Below are positions 54,008 through 63,986 of a stretch of 64,000 nt of DNA, one piece after another. The position numbers were made by a program, and so were the translations under genes. The stretch is taken from contig NC_011686.1 in the NCBI RefSeq assembly GCF_000150955.2, positions 372,001 to 436,000 of the forward strand, given 5' to 3'. Every line of letters starts with the position of its first letter. The first letter of the stretch is position 1. Under the pieces are notes generated by a model. It saw only the letters and a program-made list of their open reading frames with translations, ran no database searches and had not been told where the DNA came from. This stretch comes from Phaeodactylum tricornutum CCAP 1055/1. Its lineage: Eukaryota; Bacillariophyta; Bacillariophyceae; Surirellales; Neidiaceae.

Positions 54008-54472
54008 ATGGCAAGTCTCAATACAAGCGATGCGACAAAAGGTGACAGTAGCTTCATCGACCAAGCTCCCTTCGAAGCGGAAGCAGATATTACTCTCGTG
54101 ACGCTGGAGGCAAACGTATTGGACGAGGAATGTGGCTGGGATTCCTCAAGTCGCGGTCTTTCAGCCCCCATTGACATGGAACGTGTCTCCTCCAAAGATA
54201 CAGAAGCTACACAGGAGAGCTTCACGGTGAAGGTGGTCGACGATGTCGTCGAGATACCTCCAGTTACACCTGGGCGCACCACACGTAATTCCTACAAGTT
54301 GGACGAGAGCCCACCCGGATTTCGCAGTTCCAACAAGCGCGTTTCAGCCATGACCAAGAAGGATAGCAAACTCCGGTGTTTTGATGTATCCACTGTTGTC
54401 GGGGTGATTGTTTTGTTAACCATCACGCCGTTTGTCCTATGGCTTGTACTATGGATTCGTATCAGTGGTTGA
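54008..54472 (+). CDS. Small single-pass membrane protein, unknown
   Basis: A 154-residue ORF that I do not recognise. An acidic, Ser/Thr-rich soluble N-terminus (about 120 residues) is followed by a Lys-rich patch (MTKKDSKLRC) and one C-terminal membrane helix of about 24 residues (STVVGVIVLLTITPFVLWLVLW), so it is a tail-anchored or type II-like protein. The ATG sits in AATATGG with a purine at -3, a fair context. It converges with the V-ATPase gene. Many diatom genes of this kind are lineage-specific. Confidence 0.55.
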   Translation: MASLNTSDATKGDSSFIDQAPFEAEADITLVTLEANVLDEECGWDSSSRGLSAPIDMERVSSKDTEATQESFTVKVVDDVVEIPPVTPGRTTRNSYKLDESPPGFRSSNKRVSAMTKKDSKLRCFDVSTVVGVIVLLTITPFVLWLVLWIRISG

Positions 54473-54879
54473 GTGAATCTATTCTGGCTCTTTTTGTGGT
54501 TGTCCGCGATAGCGCTTCATTATATGGAAGGCCTCATGCTCGCGTAATTTTTCTTTTGATAAACATTGTAATGTAAGTGTAATACTTTACATCCTTCTTA
54601 GAAGCGATGCTTCCATAGCTTTGGATTGCGCCCACGGCCTCCACTTGGTCTGTTGACACTTGCCTTGGCACAGCAATCGTCATCCGATAGACAAACAAAC
54701 AACAATACCTTTGTGATGACAAATTGACTTCCCAGGATGCAGCCATCCACGATAACATAAAGTTCGCAAACAGTTCACTCGATTAATACGGATGTTTACT
54801 CTCGTTACAACTGGCATGATGCCGTGCTCTCAAACCGATGGCCGAGGCTCCATCCAATCGCTGCCTACTAAGCGACCGC
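54473..54879. other. Intergenic, 407 bp, convergent 3' ends
   Basis: Gap between two converging genes. No feature was recognised. Confidence 0.4.
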
Positions 54880-55873
54880 TCACACGTCCGGGAAGAGAAT
54901 TGCACGGATACTGGGCAGAAGCTCTTCGTACACCAAATTCAGTCGACTCGCCATGGTATTGTCACAAACAATCTTACCGTTAAGGGCGGTCAGCACGATA
55001 CCTCCGTACGAATTAGTGGTCAAATCCCTGTTACGATTCTCGTTCATGACAACCTTGGGCTCCAACGTGACGCCGGATTCCCGCTTCATGATCTCCACGT
55101 ATTCTTGGACGGCTACGTCGAGGATCTTTTCGATCGTGCCGATATCCTCGTTGCGGCAGAAAACGGTGACTTCCATTTCTTCAATCTTGATGAGTCCCTG
55201 GACAATGAGTTTTTGGAGCAACTGGGGGTAGTTCTGACCGCGCGCTACGACGGCACACTTGGCGCCGGCATCGGCCACGAGCTTTTGCAACAGATCGTCG
55301 CGAATCTTCATTTTTTTGACGCGGCATTCGCCAATCTCGGCCGATCGCGCGATACGCTGCTGCACTTCGCGATCCTTTTCCTTCTTGGTGAATTCGTCCT
55401 GAATGTTCAACTTGGCTTCGTGCACCAAAGTTTGCTTCTCCAAATTGAAATCGTGTTCCGTCTGGAGACGAAAGTGCGGGCGAAAAAGGGAATTGGTGTG
55501 AGGAAGAGATACATGTAAATTCTATGGATACAGAATGCGGTGCGAGTATTGACGAAGCCATCTACAAATTGAACAATGCGAGGTAAAATGGGAAGAAACA
55601 ATGTCAACTACAGGAGGCAAAGAAAGTTGCATCGACTACGCCGTCCGGAAAGGAACGTCGGCAAATCTCCACGAGAACGTCCAGGATGACATGAATACCG
55701 AGGCGTACCGTAGGCAGAAATGAAAACACCGTTGCGAGATCGTACAACTAGCTAGGTATAAGCTCTTTGCGGACCGATCCTTTACCCACCTTGACGCGAA
55801 TTTCGTTGGCCTTTTCGTGGGCCTCTTGGAGAATAAAGTTCACCATCTGTCGAATTTGATCGGTAGCCGCCAT
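54880..55873 (-). CDS. ATP6V1E: V-type H+-ATPase subunit E (two exons)
   Basis: Peripheral-stalk subunit of the V1 sector of the vacuolar proton pump. Exons are 55873-55790 and 55461-54880 (328-bp intron, GTGGGT...CTCCAG, phase 0), giving 221 residues (family about 226). Exon 1 encodes MAATDQIRQMVNFILQEAHE, the conserved start; exon 2 continues TEHDFNLEKQTLVHEAKLN. The N-terminal half is a long charged helix that pairs with subunit G. The C-terminal half has GGIVLTALNGKIVCDNTMAS and RLNLVYEELLPSIRAILF, the most conserved block of subunit E. This intron is the longest in the window. In diatoms the V-ATPase also serves acidification near silica deposition vesicles and chloroplast endoplasmic reticulum, but nothing here shows that use. 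Confidence 0.95.
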
Positions 55874-56547
55874 GGTTGCAGTTGGTTAGTTGAATGCTCA
55901 AATATAAAACACAAAATGTAGGGAGGAACACGAGACGTCAATAGAACGGAACCACTATTCGCAACAACTCTTGTAGGTAACGGAACTTGCTTTGTAGGAA
56001 AGGAACACACGAACATTCAGTCATTTGCGGTTGACCCCGAACGAAATCCGCGGCACCGTGGCATCCAGAGGCGCCCTCTGCCCTGGGTTCCCGTTCGGCG
56101 AAGGGAAGAACGTCGCAAATCCACGCGCGTCGCGAGATATTCTATATTCACCTACGTGAAGGTTTAAAATTGAATGACCCCACCCCTAGAATGTCGTACC
56201 GGTTTTGAAAGGAATATTCGAGTTTTCATATATAACGGCTATCCGACACTCGGCCGGGCTCCAGCATGGAAACCCTTGGTGGGGTTAAAACAGCCTCACT
56301 GCCACGGCAACTCCGTGTATACCGAGTGCCATGGACACTACACACGATGGCTCTCCAGTGTCCATTCTCCCGCAGCGTTGGGAAAACCTCGAAGGATTGT
56401 TTGCTCCATGATTGTCGTGCCCATCGCGACACTCACTCACTCTCAGCTACCAAATTACTGTCTATCTAGCTAGCTAGCACTCTGTCTAGGAGACGTCCCA
56501 ATCGAAGCCTTTGCCAAGCTCTCGCTTGCTTTTCGCTTCTCCGAACC
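55874..56547. promoter_or_regulatory. Divergent promoter region, 674 bp
   Basis: Between V-ATPase E (minus) and the 56548 gene (plus). No specific motif is claimed. Confidence 0.35.
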
Positions 56548-57629
56548 ATGAGCGACCGACCCAAGGGTCCGCTGGGGATCGACCCGTTGCGCTTTTCGAT
56601 CGTGTTGTTTGTCTTTTTGTTTCTCTTTGTCATTTATTTACTGCTGCCGCGAGCTCTTCGGAAACAGTACTTTGGGGCCTACCCGAAGCGGCATGCCTGG
56701 TCGGCACGTTCACGGGCACGGCGATCGGGAGCCGTCTACGGACAGGTACGTGGACGTGTTTTGCTCGACAGGCTGCGCGCCAGACACGAAGCCACTCGGC
56801 GACGCGTTTCGTTGCCGCACGCCACCGTGGCGTGGCTGCCTATATTATAGAACAGCCGGGATCTGTACGAGACGCATTGCTTTGCTGGTTGTGAGCAATG
56901 ACGTAAAAGCGTTTCACTTCTGCTGACACACATCTTGGCATTCTGCTCTATTCTTATTCTTTCTGGTAGTCGACCATTGGAGACAACACAGGCTCGTACA
57001 CGGGTGGTTCTTCGTTGGGAACGGGTACCACTACGGGCAGTCATCGCGCAATGCATATGGTTGGTCTCGCCGCCACCGCACCACACCGCGCGGAGGAAGA
57101 GCACATTGATTTTACCACGCCCCCGCACGATGCGCAACAAAACAATGACGAAATCGTCATTTCCGCCGCCATGCAGCAACTCCGCGATCCCGGGGTCCTC
57201 ATTGTGGCGCACGGAAGCCGGGGTAAACCCAAAACCGTCCGGCTGCAACTCACGGAAATGGCCATTACCTGGCGGACAGAAACCCGTAAAAAGAAGGACG
57301 TCAAGCCCAAAATGGGCAAACTGCATCAAGTGCCGCTCTCGCACATAATGTACGTTGATGTGGGGAAACAGACTACCGCACTGCGGAGGGTGGAAAACGC
57401 GTCGGTGAGCGAAGCTCTGTGTTTTTCGCTCTTGACCAAGGAAGGGTCGTTGGACTTGGAAGCCAATTCACCACGGGAACGGGACGCATTGGTATCGTGC
57501 TTTTCCCTCGTGTTGGACGAAGTGCACGCACAAAACTGGAGAGACATTTACCGCGGTCCTTCCTCAGATATGCCCAGCTCCTTTGATGAAATGGATCGCG
57601 CACAAGCGGGAATTTACAACAATGCCTAG
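56548..57629 (+). CDS. Membrane-anchored PH-like domain protein (two exons)
   Basis: Exons are 56548-56745 and 56970-57629 (224-bp intron, GTACGT...TGGTAG, phase 0), giving 285 residues. A short N-terminus is followed by a strong membrane segment (about 14-33, FSIVLFVFLFLFVIYLLLP), a basic stretch, a Gly/Thr/Ser-rich linker and a domain from about residue 120 to 245. That domain looks like a pleckstrin-homology fold: strand-rich LIVAHGSRGKPKTVRLQLT, then WRTETRKKKD, SHIMYVDVGKQT, EALCFSLLTKEGSLDLEA and a closing helix ending HAQNW. PH-like domains bind phosphoinositides or proteins. Identification is from the strand pattern and terminal helix only, so the exact family is open. Confidence 0.65.
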
Positions 57630-57721
57630 AATAGGCCATTTATATTCTTATACATCCATGCGCCCAAGTAGTTGCATATGGGCAAGAAATGAGACATGTT
57701 CACTCATTCGCGTTAGCATAT

Positions 57722-58104
57722 TTATTTCTTTTGCATCCGGGCAACCTTTTGCTCCTTTTGCCGACGCTTCCATTCCAGCTTTTTGGCTGCTTTCTTTGGC
57801 AGCGGCTTTTCCGGATCCCTAGGATTCGTGTTGCCTTTGCCTTTTGTTGATTGGGAGTCGTTCGATTTGATCTTTTTCGTGGGGCTGCTCTTCGTTTCTC
57901 GGACTACCGGGCTTTCTTCAACGTACGGCGTTTTCACCTTACTTCTTTTCGCGGCAGACTTTGGACTTGCAGCGGTTGTCTTCTGTACGACAGGAACTTT
58001 GCTGCTCTTCAGAGTCGCCACAGTTTGGGTTGCTGGCTCGGTAAATTCGCCATTGTAAAATGGAATCGCGTACTTCCCCTTTACTGGCTCTTTGGGTGGC
58101 GAGT
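57722..58104 (-). other. Lys-rich ORF continuing NSUN5 in another frame
   Basis: Just past the NSUN5 methyltransferase core, a second frame runs on with plausible protein sequence (ATKHSPPKEPVKGKYAIPF, ending KKLEWKRRQKEQKVARMQKK, a nucleolar-type basic tail). The frames meet at a run of five C on the plus strand (58116-58120). With six C they would form one protein of about 580 residues. A short intron is less likely because the overlap is tiny. See the NSUN5 entry. Confidence 0.5.
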
Positions 58105-59433
58105 GTTTGGTTGCACCCCCACACGTTCCATACACGCGACGAAAAATCCGTTCGTATCGTCCCCTTGATCGACGCGAATCAGTCGTGACGCATCATCGGC
58201 GCTCAACAAACCTTCCACCGCTTGTCCACGACGGTGCCAGGTGGCCAAACACCGCGGTGCAATCAACTTCCACACATCACCGCCATGATCCCGTAAGACC
58301 TCACCCACTACTTGTTCATTTTCCTCCACATTGACGCTGCAGGTCGAGTACACCACACGCTTCACGTTAGGAAAATTGGTCAAGGCATGTTTGAGTGCGG
58401 TGCTTTGAAAGTTGAACAAAGCCTGGAGTCGCGAGGCCTCATCCGCATCGTCTCCACCCCGAGCTTCATTGTGCCGGTCCACCGAGGTAAAAATTCCAGA
58501 GCCCGAGCAACTGGGATCCAACAAAATGGATGTAACCTTGGGAACATCGGATCCATTCAGCGTTAAAAAGTCCTTCAGCATGGGTTCCACCCGGACTGCG
58601 GCATGCGTATCGGCTGCGCTACTAGGAATCAATGCTTGCATGCGCTTTTTCAAAGACTCCAAGCGAGCCTTATTGCGATCCAAAGCATAAATCGTCGCTG
58701 GTTTGGCTTTGGCGTTCGACTGGTCCTGCTGTTTTTGCTGTGCGACGAGCGCGGCCAAATGCGATGTTTTGTTCCCCGGAGCCGCACACGCGTCCAAATA
58801 GTCACCATCCATTCCGGAGTCGACAAAGCCCCGTGTCAGGCATAATGCCGAAAAACATGAGCTCTTGTCCTGTAGAACTATCTTGGACGGCAGCAACGCA
58901 TCGTGTTGCTGTAAATCCTTGGTCGCGGAGCGGGGTAGAACCAACAAATCAGGAACGTGTGGGTCCCTATAGCATTCAATTTTCATTTTCTGTAGTATTT
59001 GAATGATGCTTGCGGTCGTCGTTTGCAGAGTGTTGACGCGTACATAACGGGGAAACCGTGCCGCTGGACTGAGTACACTAATATCGGCAACGTCCATATC
59101 CTTCAGGGCTGTTTGGAATCGATCCTGCAAGAGAACGAGCTTGCGCTTCAACACGCCGCCACCCTGTATCGCCTTGTTGGGTCCCAACAAAAGTTCGTAC
59201 AACAACACGTACAGGAGGCCTTCATTTTTGGTTCCTTCCATGGGCACGATCTGGAGCAACTTGCGGAGAGTAGCTTGGTGTGCGAGTACTTTGCAGACCT
59301 GGGCGTAGGTGGATTTGGTACACTGTAGAGTGCCCTTTTTGTCGTAGACGAGCGACTTGATACCGCATTGGCGTTCCCAAATCTCGTTCAACAGAAAAGC
59401 TGCCTTTTGGTACGGTGAGGAGGAATATCCCAT
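58081..59433 (-). CDS. NSUN5: NSUN5/Rcm1-type rRNA m5C methyltransferase
   Basis: Rossmann-fold RNA cytosine-C5 methyltransferase, likely modifying large-subunit rRNA in the nucleolus. I start at the ATG at 59433 (MGYSSSPYQKAAFLLNEIW); an upstream in-frame ATG at 59508 adds a Leu-rich leader that the family lacks. It gives 450 residues. Family blocks are LLYVLLYELLLGPNKAIQGGG, PRYVRVNTLQTT, AdoMet site DACAAPGNKTSHLAAL, motif IV LDPSCSGSGI (DPSCSGSG is diagnostic for NSUN5) and motif VI VYSTCSVNVEENE with the catalytic cysteine. It ends FFVACMERVGVQPNTRHPKSQ in this frame. A basic nucleolar-like tail lies in another frame directly downstream (57722-58104), separated only at a homopolymer run; the real protein is probably longer. 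Confidence 0.93.
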   Translation of the reverse strand: MGYSSSPYQKAAFLLNEIWERQCGIKSLVYDKKGTLQCTKSTYAQVCKVLAHQATLRKLLQIVPMEGTKNEGLLYVLLYELLLGPNKAIQGGGVLKRKLVLLQDRFQTALKDMDVADISVLSPAARFPRYVRVNTLQTTTASIIQILQKMKIECYRDPHVPDLLVLPRSATKDLQQHDALLPSKIVLQDKSSCFSALCLTRGFVDSGMDGDYLDACAAPGNKTSHLAALVAQQKQQDQSNAKAKPATIYALDRNKARLESLKKRMQALIPSSAADTHAAVRVEPMLKDFLTLNGSDVPKVTSILLDPSCSGSGIFTSVDRHNEARGGDDADEASRLQALFNFQSTALKHALTNFPNVKRVVYSTCSVNVEENEQVVGEVLRDHGGDVWKLIAPRCLATWHRRGQAVEGLLSADDASRLIRVDQGDDTNGFFVACMERVGVQPNTRHPKSQ

Positions 59434-60102
59434 GGTACTACTGTGAAAGTGGAAGGGAAGTAGCAACAATGTATATACCAATGGGACACACACTCGTTCA
59501 CCTGCCAACGACGGACTCGGGAGACATGGAAAGCAAGCGTGTGACCGTGAATTGGTGCACTTTTTCGATTTTGGATGGTTGTCAAGCTGGGGTTCACGCT
59601 TTTATCAATAGCGACATTCGTGCCCAATCCAAACTCAATAAGATAGACATTGCAGGTTCATCACTTACTGTTTGTTAATTGTATGGTAACGAGTGTTGGA
59701 GACGACAAATCCCGTGGCAAGCATCCGAAAACGCGGCATCCGAAAACGCTCCCTCCTCCTCCGACCTTTGTGTGCCCCTCCCCAATTAGTGGCGTCGCCT
59801 CTACTTTTGGAAGTCGTCTCATCCTTTTCCGTAGTTCCGGTCACACAGCGGGATCGGATGAAGATGTCCGAACAGGTTCGAATGTTCCTTCCGCGTGATT
59901 AGAAATCGTCTGCCTCTTACGGCACCCCCGCCTCACACTCGGAGGTTGACAAAAAAAACGTTCATTGTCACCTCTCCTCCTTTTTCCGTTTGCACACGGT
60001 GTCTAGTGGAGCCTTTTGCGTATGTGACTCGTCCGGCACAACACTTTGGTTGACAGTGACAGCTTGGTCGAAGTATCACTTTTACATCGCTTATATTTCC
60101 CC
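59434..60102. promoter_or_regulatory. Divergent promoter region, 669 bp
   Basis: Between NSUN5 (minus) and the first cupin-like gene (plus). No specific motif was seen. Confidence 0.35.
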
Positions 60103-61518
60103 ATGAAGCTCTCTACTAATCCGTATACCACGACATCCAATCAATCTCGTCGCTACGCTCCTTGCGTCTTGCTTTGTATCGCGGGTGTGTTCGGCGGTAT
60201 GCTGATCGGTTTGGCCGGCCGTCTCGAAGCCGTGGACGACGTCAACTGGGGGACGACGTCCCACAACGGGGCGGCGGCGACGACGACGACGTATCGACCC
60301 CACAGTGTTCCCGCTCGACTGCAGCAAAAGGTCCAACGCGTCCGGACTAGTCTACACCTCACGGGGGGAACGACCGCCTCGCGTCCACAGTCGCCCTTTG
60401 CCGTGCGCGACGAATTTGAAAAGGTGTATCCACCCAATGATCTGGAACGGATTCATCGGACGGTACAAGATTTACGGAAAGAAACACCGTCGACGCAATC
60501 CGGAATGCCTTACAATGTCATGGCTTGTCCGGACGAACCGCCCGTGGACTATCCCGTGGCGTGGAATATCCTGACTATTCTCCACCATTGGAATCCCGAC
60601 AATACCACCATACCCGCCGACGGCATTTACCAAAGTCTCTGTGTGTTTGATTGGCAAACGGAACAGTACAAGGCCGAACGCTACCGGGAATTGGAGTTAC
60701 CCTTTGTGGTGACGAATCATCCGGAAGTGCTCCGGGCGGCCGAGCGCTGGACGACCCCGGGCTACCTGGAGCGCGTGCTGGGCGATACAGCCCAACGGAA
60801 CGAACACAGTACGAATACGAATCACCTTATGTTTTGGCGGACCTACCATCTGAACGCCCAATCGATTCCCAAAGACTGGAAGGCGCCGACGGAGATGGTG
60901 GAACTCACGTACGCTGATTGGTTGACCAAGGCGCAGGCCATGGAACAGCAAAGCGGTGCGGATCATACGCAACGGGATCACTGGTACTTTCGTTTGAACG
61001 GTGGCGGATACAACGCAAAAGACCCCCAGGCCAAGTCCCACCCACAGAACAATCCCGTCCTGTTCCACGAACTCCCCATGTTCATTCCGGAACAAGCCAA
61101 TTTCTTCCTCGTGGAGCCGACCAAGGGTCACGGGATTAACTGTCGTTTCGGTATGAAGGGTGCCATTGCCGAAGCCCACTTTGATCCGACCCGTAATTTC
61201 ATTCTGGTCCTCGGTGGGCAGCGTCGGTACATTCTGACGCACCCCGACCAGTGTGAGAATCTGGAATTGTACCCTTTGAAGCATCCGTCCGGACGCCATT
61301 CCCGGGTGGATTGGAGTGTCCCGCCACCGTTGGACACGGAACGTCCGTTCGGGCGCGCCCGGGCCCAGGAAGTAGTCCTCCAAGCCGGGGACGCCCTGTA
61401 CCTACCCACGTCGTGGTTCCACTTTATCGTGTCGCTCAACCGCAATTACCAGTGCAACGCCCGGTCCGGGACAACCTACGAACACGCCGACGTCATTGCT
61501 GACTGCGGATTCGGATGA
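60103..61518 (+). CDS. JmjC/cupin-8-like type II membrane protein, tandem copy 1
   Basis: I choose the ATG at 60103 in CCCCATGAAG (471 residues); an upstream in-frame ATG at 60046 adds 19 residues. One membrane helix near residues 22-40 follows a short basic N-terminus. The C-terminal about 200 residues look like a cupin-8/JmjC 2-oxoglutarate, Fe(II)-dependent oxygenase fold: WYFRLNGGG, INCRFGMKGAIAEAHFDPTRN (HxD iron ligands), LGGQRRYILTHPDQC, and LYLPTSWFHFIVSLNRNYQC with the second iron histidine. The middle has two conserved Cys-bounded blocks (MACPDEPPVDYPVAWN, YQSLCVFDW). With the second copy it forms a tandem pair. The substrate is unknown; lumenal hydroxylation of protein or peptide is plausible. 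Confidence 0.8.
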   Translation: MKLSTNPYTTTSNQSRRYAPCVLLCIAGVFGGMLIGLAGRLEAVDDVNWGTTSHNGAAATTTTYRPHSVPARLQQKVQRVRTSLHLTGGTTASRPQSPFAVRDEFEKVYPPNDLERIHRTVQDLRKETPSTQSGMPYNVMACPDEPPVDYPVAWNILTILHHWNPDNTTIPADGIYQSLCVFDWQTEQYKAERYRELELPFVVTNHPEVLRAAERWTTPGYLERVLGDTAQRNEHSTNTNHLMFWRTYHLNAQSIPKDWKAPTEMVELTYADWLTKAQAMEQQSGADHTQRDHWYFRLNGGGYNAKDPQAKSHPQNNPVLFHELPMFIPEQANFFLVEPTKGHGINCRFGMKGAIAEAHFDPTRNFILVLGGQRRYILTHPDQCENLELYPLKHPSGRHSRVDWSVPPPLDTERPFGRARAQEVVLQAGDALYLPTSWFHFIVSLNRNYQCNARSGTTYEHADVIADCGFG

Positions 61519-62366
61519 TCCCGTCGTGCGGATTTATTCACTACCAACTGTACGGTACGGTACGTTACTGTATTGTTCGTCGTAGAGAGAAATGGAAACT
61601 ACACAGACCTTACTTACAGGAATAAGGTATTTGGGGGGAAGGGGTAACTCTAGAGTTACAGTCATGTTAGTTAGTTAGCTACCTGGTAGTGACAGTTAGT
61701 AGCGTACCTAGCCGCCGAGCCGAGCAATGCGGGCGGCGTAGGTAGGATCACGTCGGTAAGCTTTTTTCTTTCGGAGGAAACGCACAGGATTCGTAGATCC
61801 CGCCCGGGACCGGATCAAGGAAATTATCCACCCTTGCGGCCACGTTCACCGAATCCATCCGACCCCAAAGGGTTGTATGGTCACAGGATGGTCCCAGGAT
61901 GGTTGGTAGTATATGGCATGGCGGTACCAATGCGAACGGCACGGCAGTGTGTCTGTTTGTTCGTCGGGTCGGACCCGTTGATTGGTATTCTATTAAGTGT
62001 GTGAGTACCGGATTCTGCCAATGCCGGCGTGGATGGGACAATCCGTTCCGTACTACTAGCTAGTAGACAAGCGTGCAAATTTTTGTCCACCGGGACCCAC
62101 TGTGTCTCCGCACCCGTAGCGCGGCAGACACAGACAACTGCCAGTATCGTTCGTTCGTGTGTGTGTGTTCGCGAGACTACAACGAGTCGAACCAAAGAAA
62201 GTTCTCCCACCCCACCCGTCTCCCAACGCCGCCCCCACGCCTTGACGGTTGTCTTACCGGGATCACCCTTGGAGGGTTCACCGTCACTGACGACTCATTG
62301 TTTTTTTTGGTTTGTAACAGGCAAGACTTGTGTTTGTTTGATTCAATTCGAGACGACGAAACAACC
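61519..62366. other. Intergenic between tandem cupin genes, 848 bp
   Basis: Holds short GGTAC-rich (61549-61566) and TTAGTTAGTTAG (61667-61679) runs. Upstream of the second gene, an in-frame ORF extension to 62073 reads as 5' UTR. TTTTTTTTGGTTTGTAACAG at about 62302-62321 looks like an intron acceptor in the leader. Confidence 0.45.
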
Positions 62367-63986
62367 ATGCAACGTCGACCATTGGGGGGCGCGGTGATTG
62401 CCGCCGACTCGAGTCGAGCCGTATCGCTCGGTGGGGGTGGTACGTTCAGTGACGACGATCACAACAACCACGACAACAACCAAGTCCTTCCGCATCGTCG
62501 TCGTCGTCGTGTCTCGAAACAGAACAAGACTGCCGCAATGCCGTATCCCCCCCGGATGAAACTACAACCAATCAAGACTTTGTTCACCATTACCACGTTG
62601 ACTCTATTCCTGTTCGCATCCGGCGTGTGGGTCGTGACCAAAGTGTACACTCTCGTGTCTACCGTGGGGTCCTTCTCCCGCACGGCTCGTCGCGGCGGTA
62701 CTCATCGTCGTCATTACGAAGTCTTGCCTTGGAATACTCGGTACCGCGTACCGGACGCGTCCGTGGTGGTGGGCGATCGGTCGGACGCGTACGCCACCCT
62801 CCGACACGAACTCGACGTCCTCCTCCCCGACGATCCCGTCCGTTCCCGGGATGCGGTGCGCGCCCTCGTGGCCTCCACACCACTGTACGCTCCCTTACCC
62901 ATGGATGCGACTCATTCCGACGTGGTACCCTACGATATCTACGACTGTCCCTCCACGCCGCCGGCGGGGTATCCCTTTGCTTGGAATATACTCACCTTAC
63001 TACACCACTGGCCACCGGACGACACCACCACACCGCGACCCACTATTCATCAAGGTCTTTGTGTCTTTGATTACGTCAAGGATCTCGACAAGGCCTTGAC
63101 GTACCGTCGTGCCGAATTGCCCTTTGTCGTGGTCAACGATCCCGCCGTCCAGCGCACCGTGGAACGGTGGAATGTACCAGGATACGTGGACCGGCTTTTG
63201 GGAGACGTCCCGCACCGTTGTGAGTTTTCGGAAAACAATCATTTCATGTACTACACACCCATGGGAGGGAAGAAGCAGCGGCGGCGGAACAATAATAATA
63301 ATAACAATAATGGGGGTCGTACACGCCTCGGCGGAGCACGACGGAATGCGGTCCAGGTACCGGAGGGTTGGACTGAACCTACGCAACAGTTGCGCATGTC
63401 CTACCGGGATTGGCTCGCACACGCCAACGTTACGGACGAGCATCTTGGTCCGGACCGACCGCACTGGTACTTTCGTTTGATTGGTTGCGGATACATGGGA
63501 CCGGAAGGAACCTGCGACAAGGGATCTTCGGAATATCTCTTTGACGAATTGCCCTTTTTCCAACCCCGAGAGAATTTGTACATTGTCGATCCGGACGAAC
63601 AAAAGGGTATACACTGCCGCTTCGGGATGAAGGGAGTGATTGCGGAGAATCACTTTGACGGATCCCGCAACGCCATTGTTGTCTTGGGCGGCAGTCGCCG
63701 GTACATTCTAGCCAATCCCGACCAGTGCAACTTCCTCGCACTCTTCCCCAAAGGACACCCGTCGGCTCGGCATTCCGCCGTCGATTGGTCCAATCCTGAT
63801 CTCGACGCCTACCCGAGCTTCGCCAACGCACTGGCTAACGAAGTGGTCCTACAACCCGGACACGTTCTCTACCTGCCCACCAACTGGTTTCACTACATTG
63901 TCTCGCTCGAACTTAACTTTCAGTGCAATACCCGCTCCGGCGTGTCCACGGAATACATGGAACCCATTCACGATTGTGGATTCTAA
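62367..63986 (+). CDS. JmjC/cupin-8-like type II membrane protein, tandem copy 2
   Basis: I choose the ATG at 62367 (MQRRPLGGAVIAADSSRAV), giving 539 residues; the open frame extends 98 codons further upstream but reads like leader. A membrane helix lies near residues 75-95 (FTITTLTLFLFASGVWVVT). The oxygenase domain has the same blocks as copy 1: YDCPSTPPAGYPFAWNILTL, WYFRLIGCG, IHCRFGMKGVIAENHFDGSRN (HxD), LGGSRRYILANPDQC and LYLPTNWFHYIVSLELNFQC (second His). A low-complexity Arg/Asn run (GGKKQRRRNNNNN) is inserted between the conserved blocks, encoded by an AAT/AAC-rich microsatellite at about 63287-63310. The tandem order and shared blocks show a local duplication that has diverged. Confidence 0.8.
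   Translation: MQRRPLGGAVIAADSSRAVSLGGGGTFSDDDHNNHDNNQVLPHRRRRRVSKQNKTAAMPYPPRMKLQPIKTLFTITTLTLFLFASGVWVVTKVYTLVSTVGSFSRTARRGGTHRRHYEVLPWNTRYRVPDASVVVGDRSDAYATLRHELDVLLPDDPVRSRDAVRALVASTPLYAPLPMDATHSDVVPYDIYDCPSTPPAGYPFAWNILTLLHHWPPDDTTTPRPTIHQGLCVFDYVKDLDKALTYRRAELPFVVVNDPAVQRTVERWNVPGYVDRLLGDVPHRCEFSENNHFMYYTPMGGKKQRRRNNNNNNNNGGRTRLGGARRNAVQVPEGWTEPTQQLRMSYRDWLAHANVTDEHLGPDRPHWYFRLIGCGYMGPEGTCDKGSSEYLFDELPFFQPRENLYIVDPDEQKGIHCRFGMKGVIAENHFDGSRNAIVVLGGSRRYILANPDQCNFLALFPKGHPSARHSAVDWSNPDLDAYPSFANALANEVVLQPGHVLYLPTNWFHYIVSLELNFQCNTRSGVSTEYMEPIHDCGF

Noticed and set aside
58081-58135. Short intron joining NSUN5 to its tail
   Set aside because: The overlap leaves under about 50 bases, with no good donor and acceptor pair. 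A one-base change in a C run explains it better.
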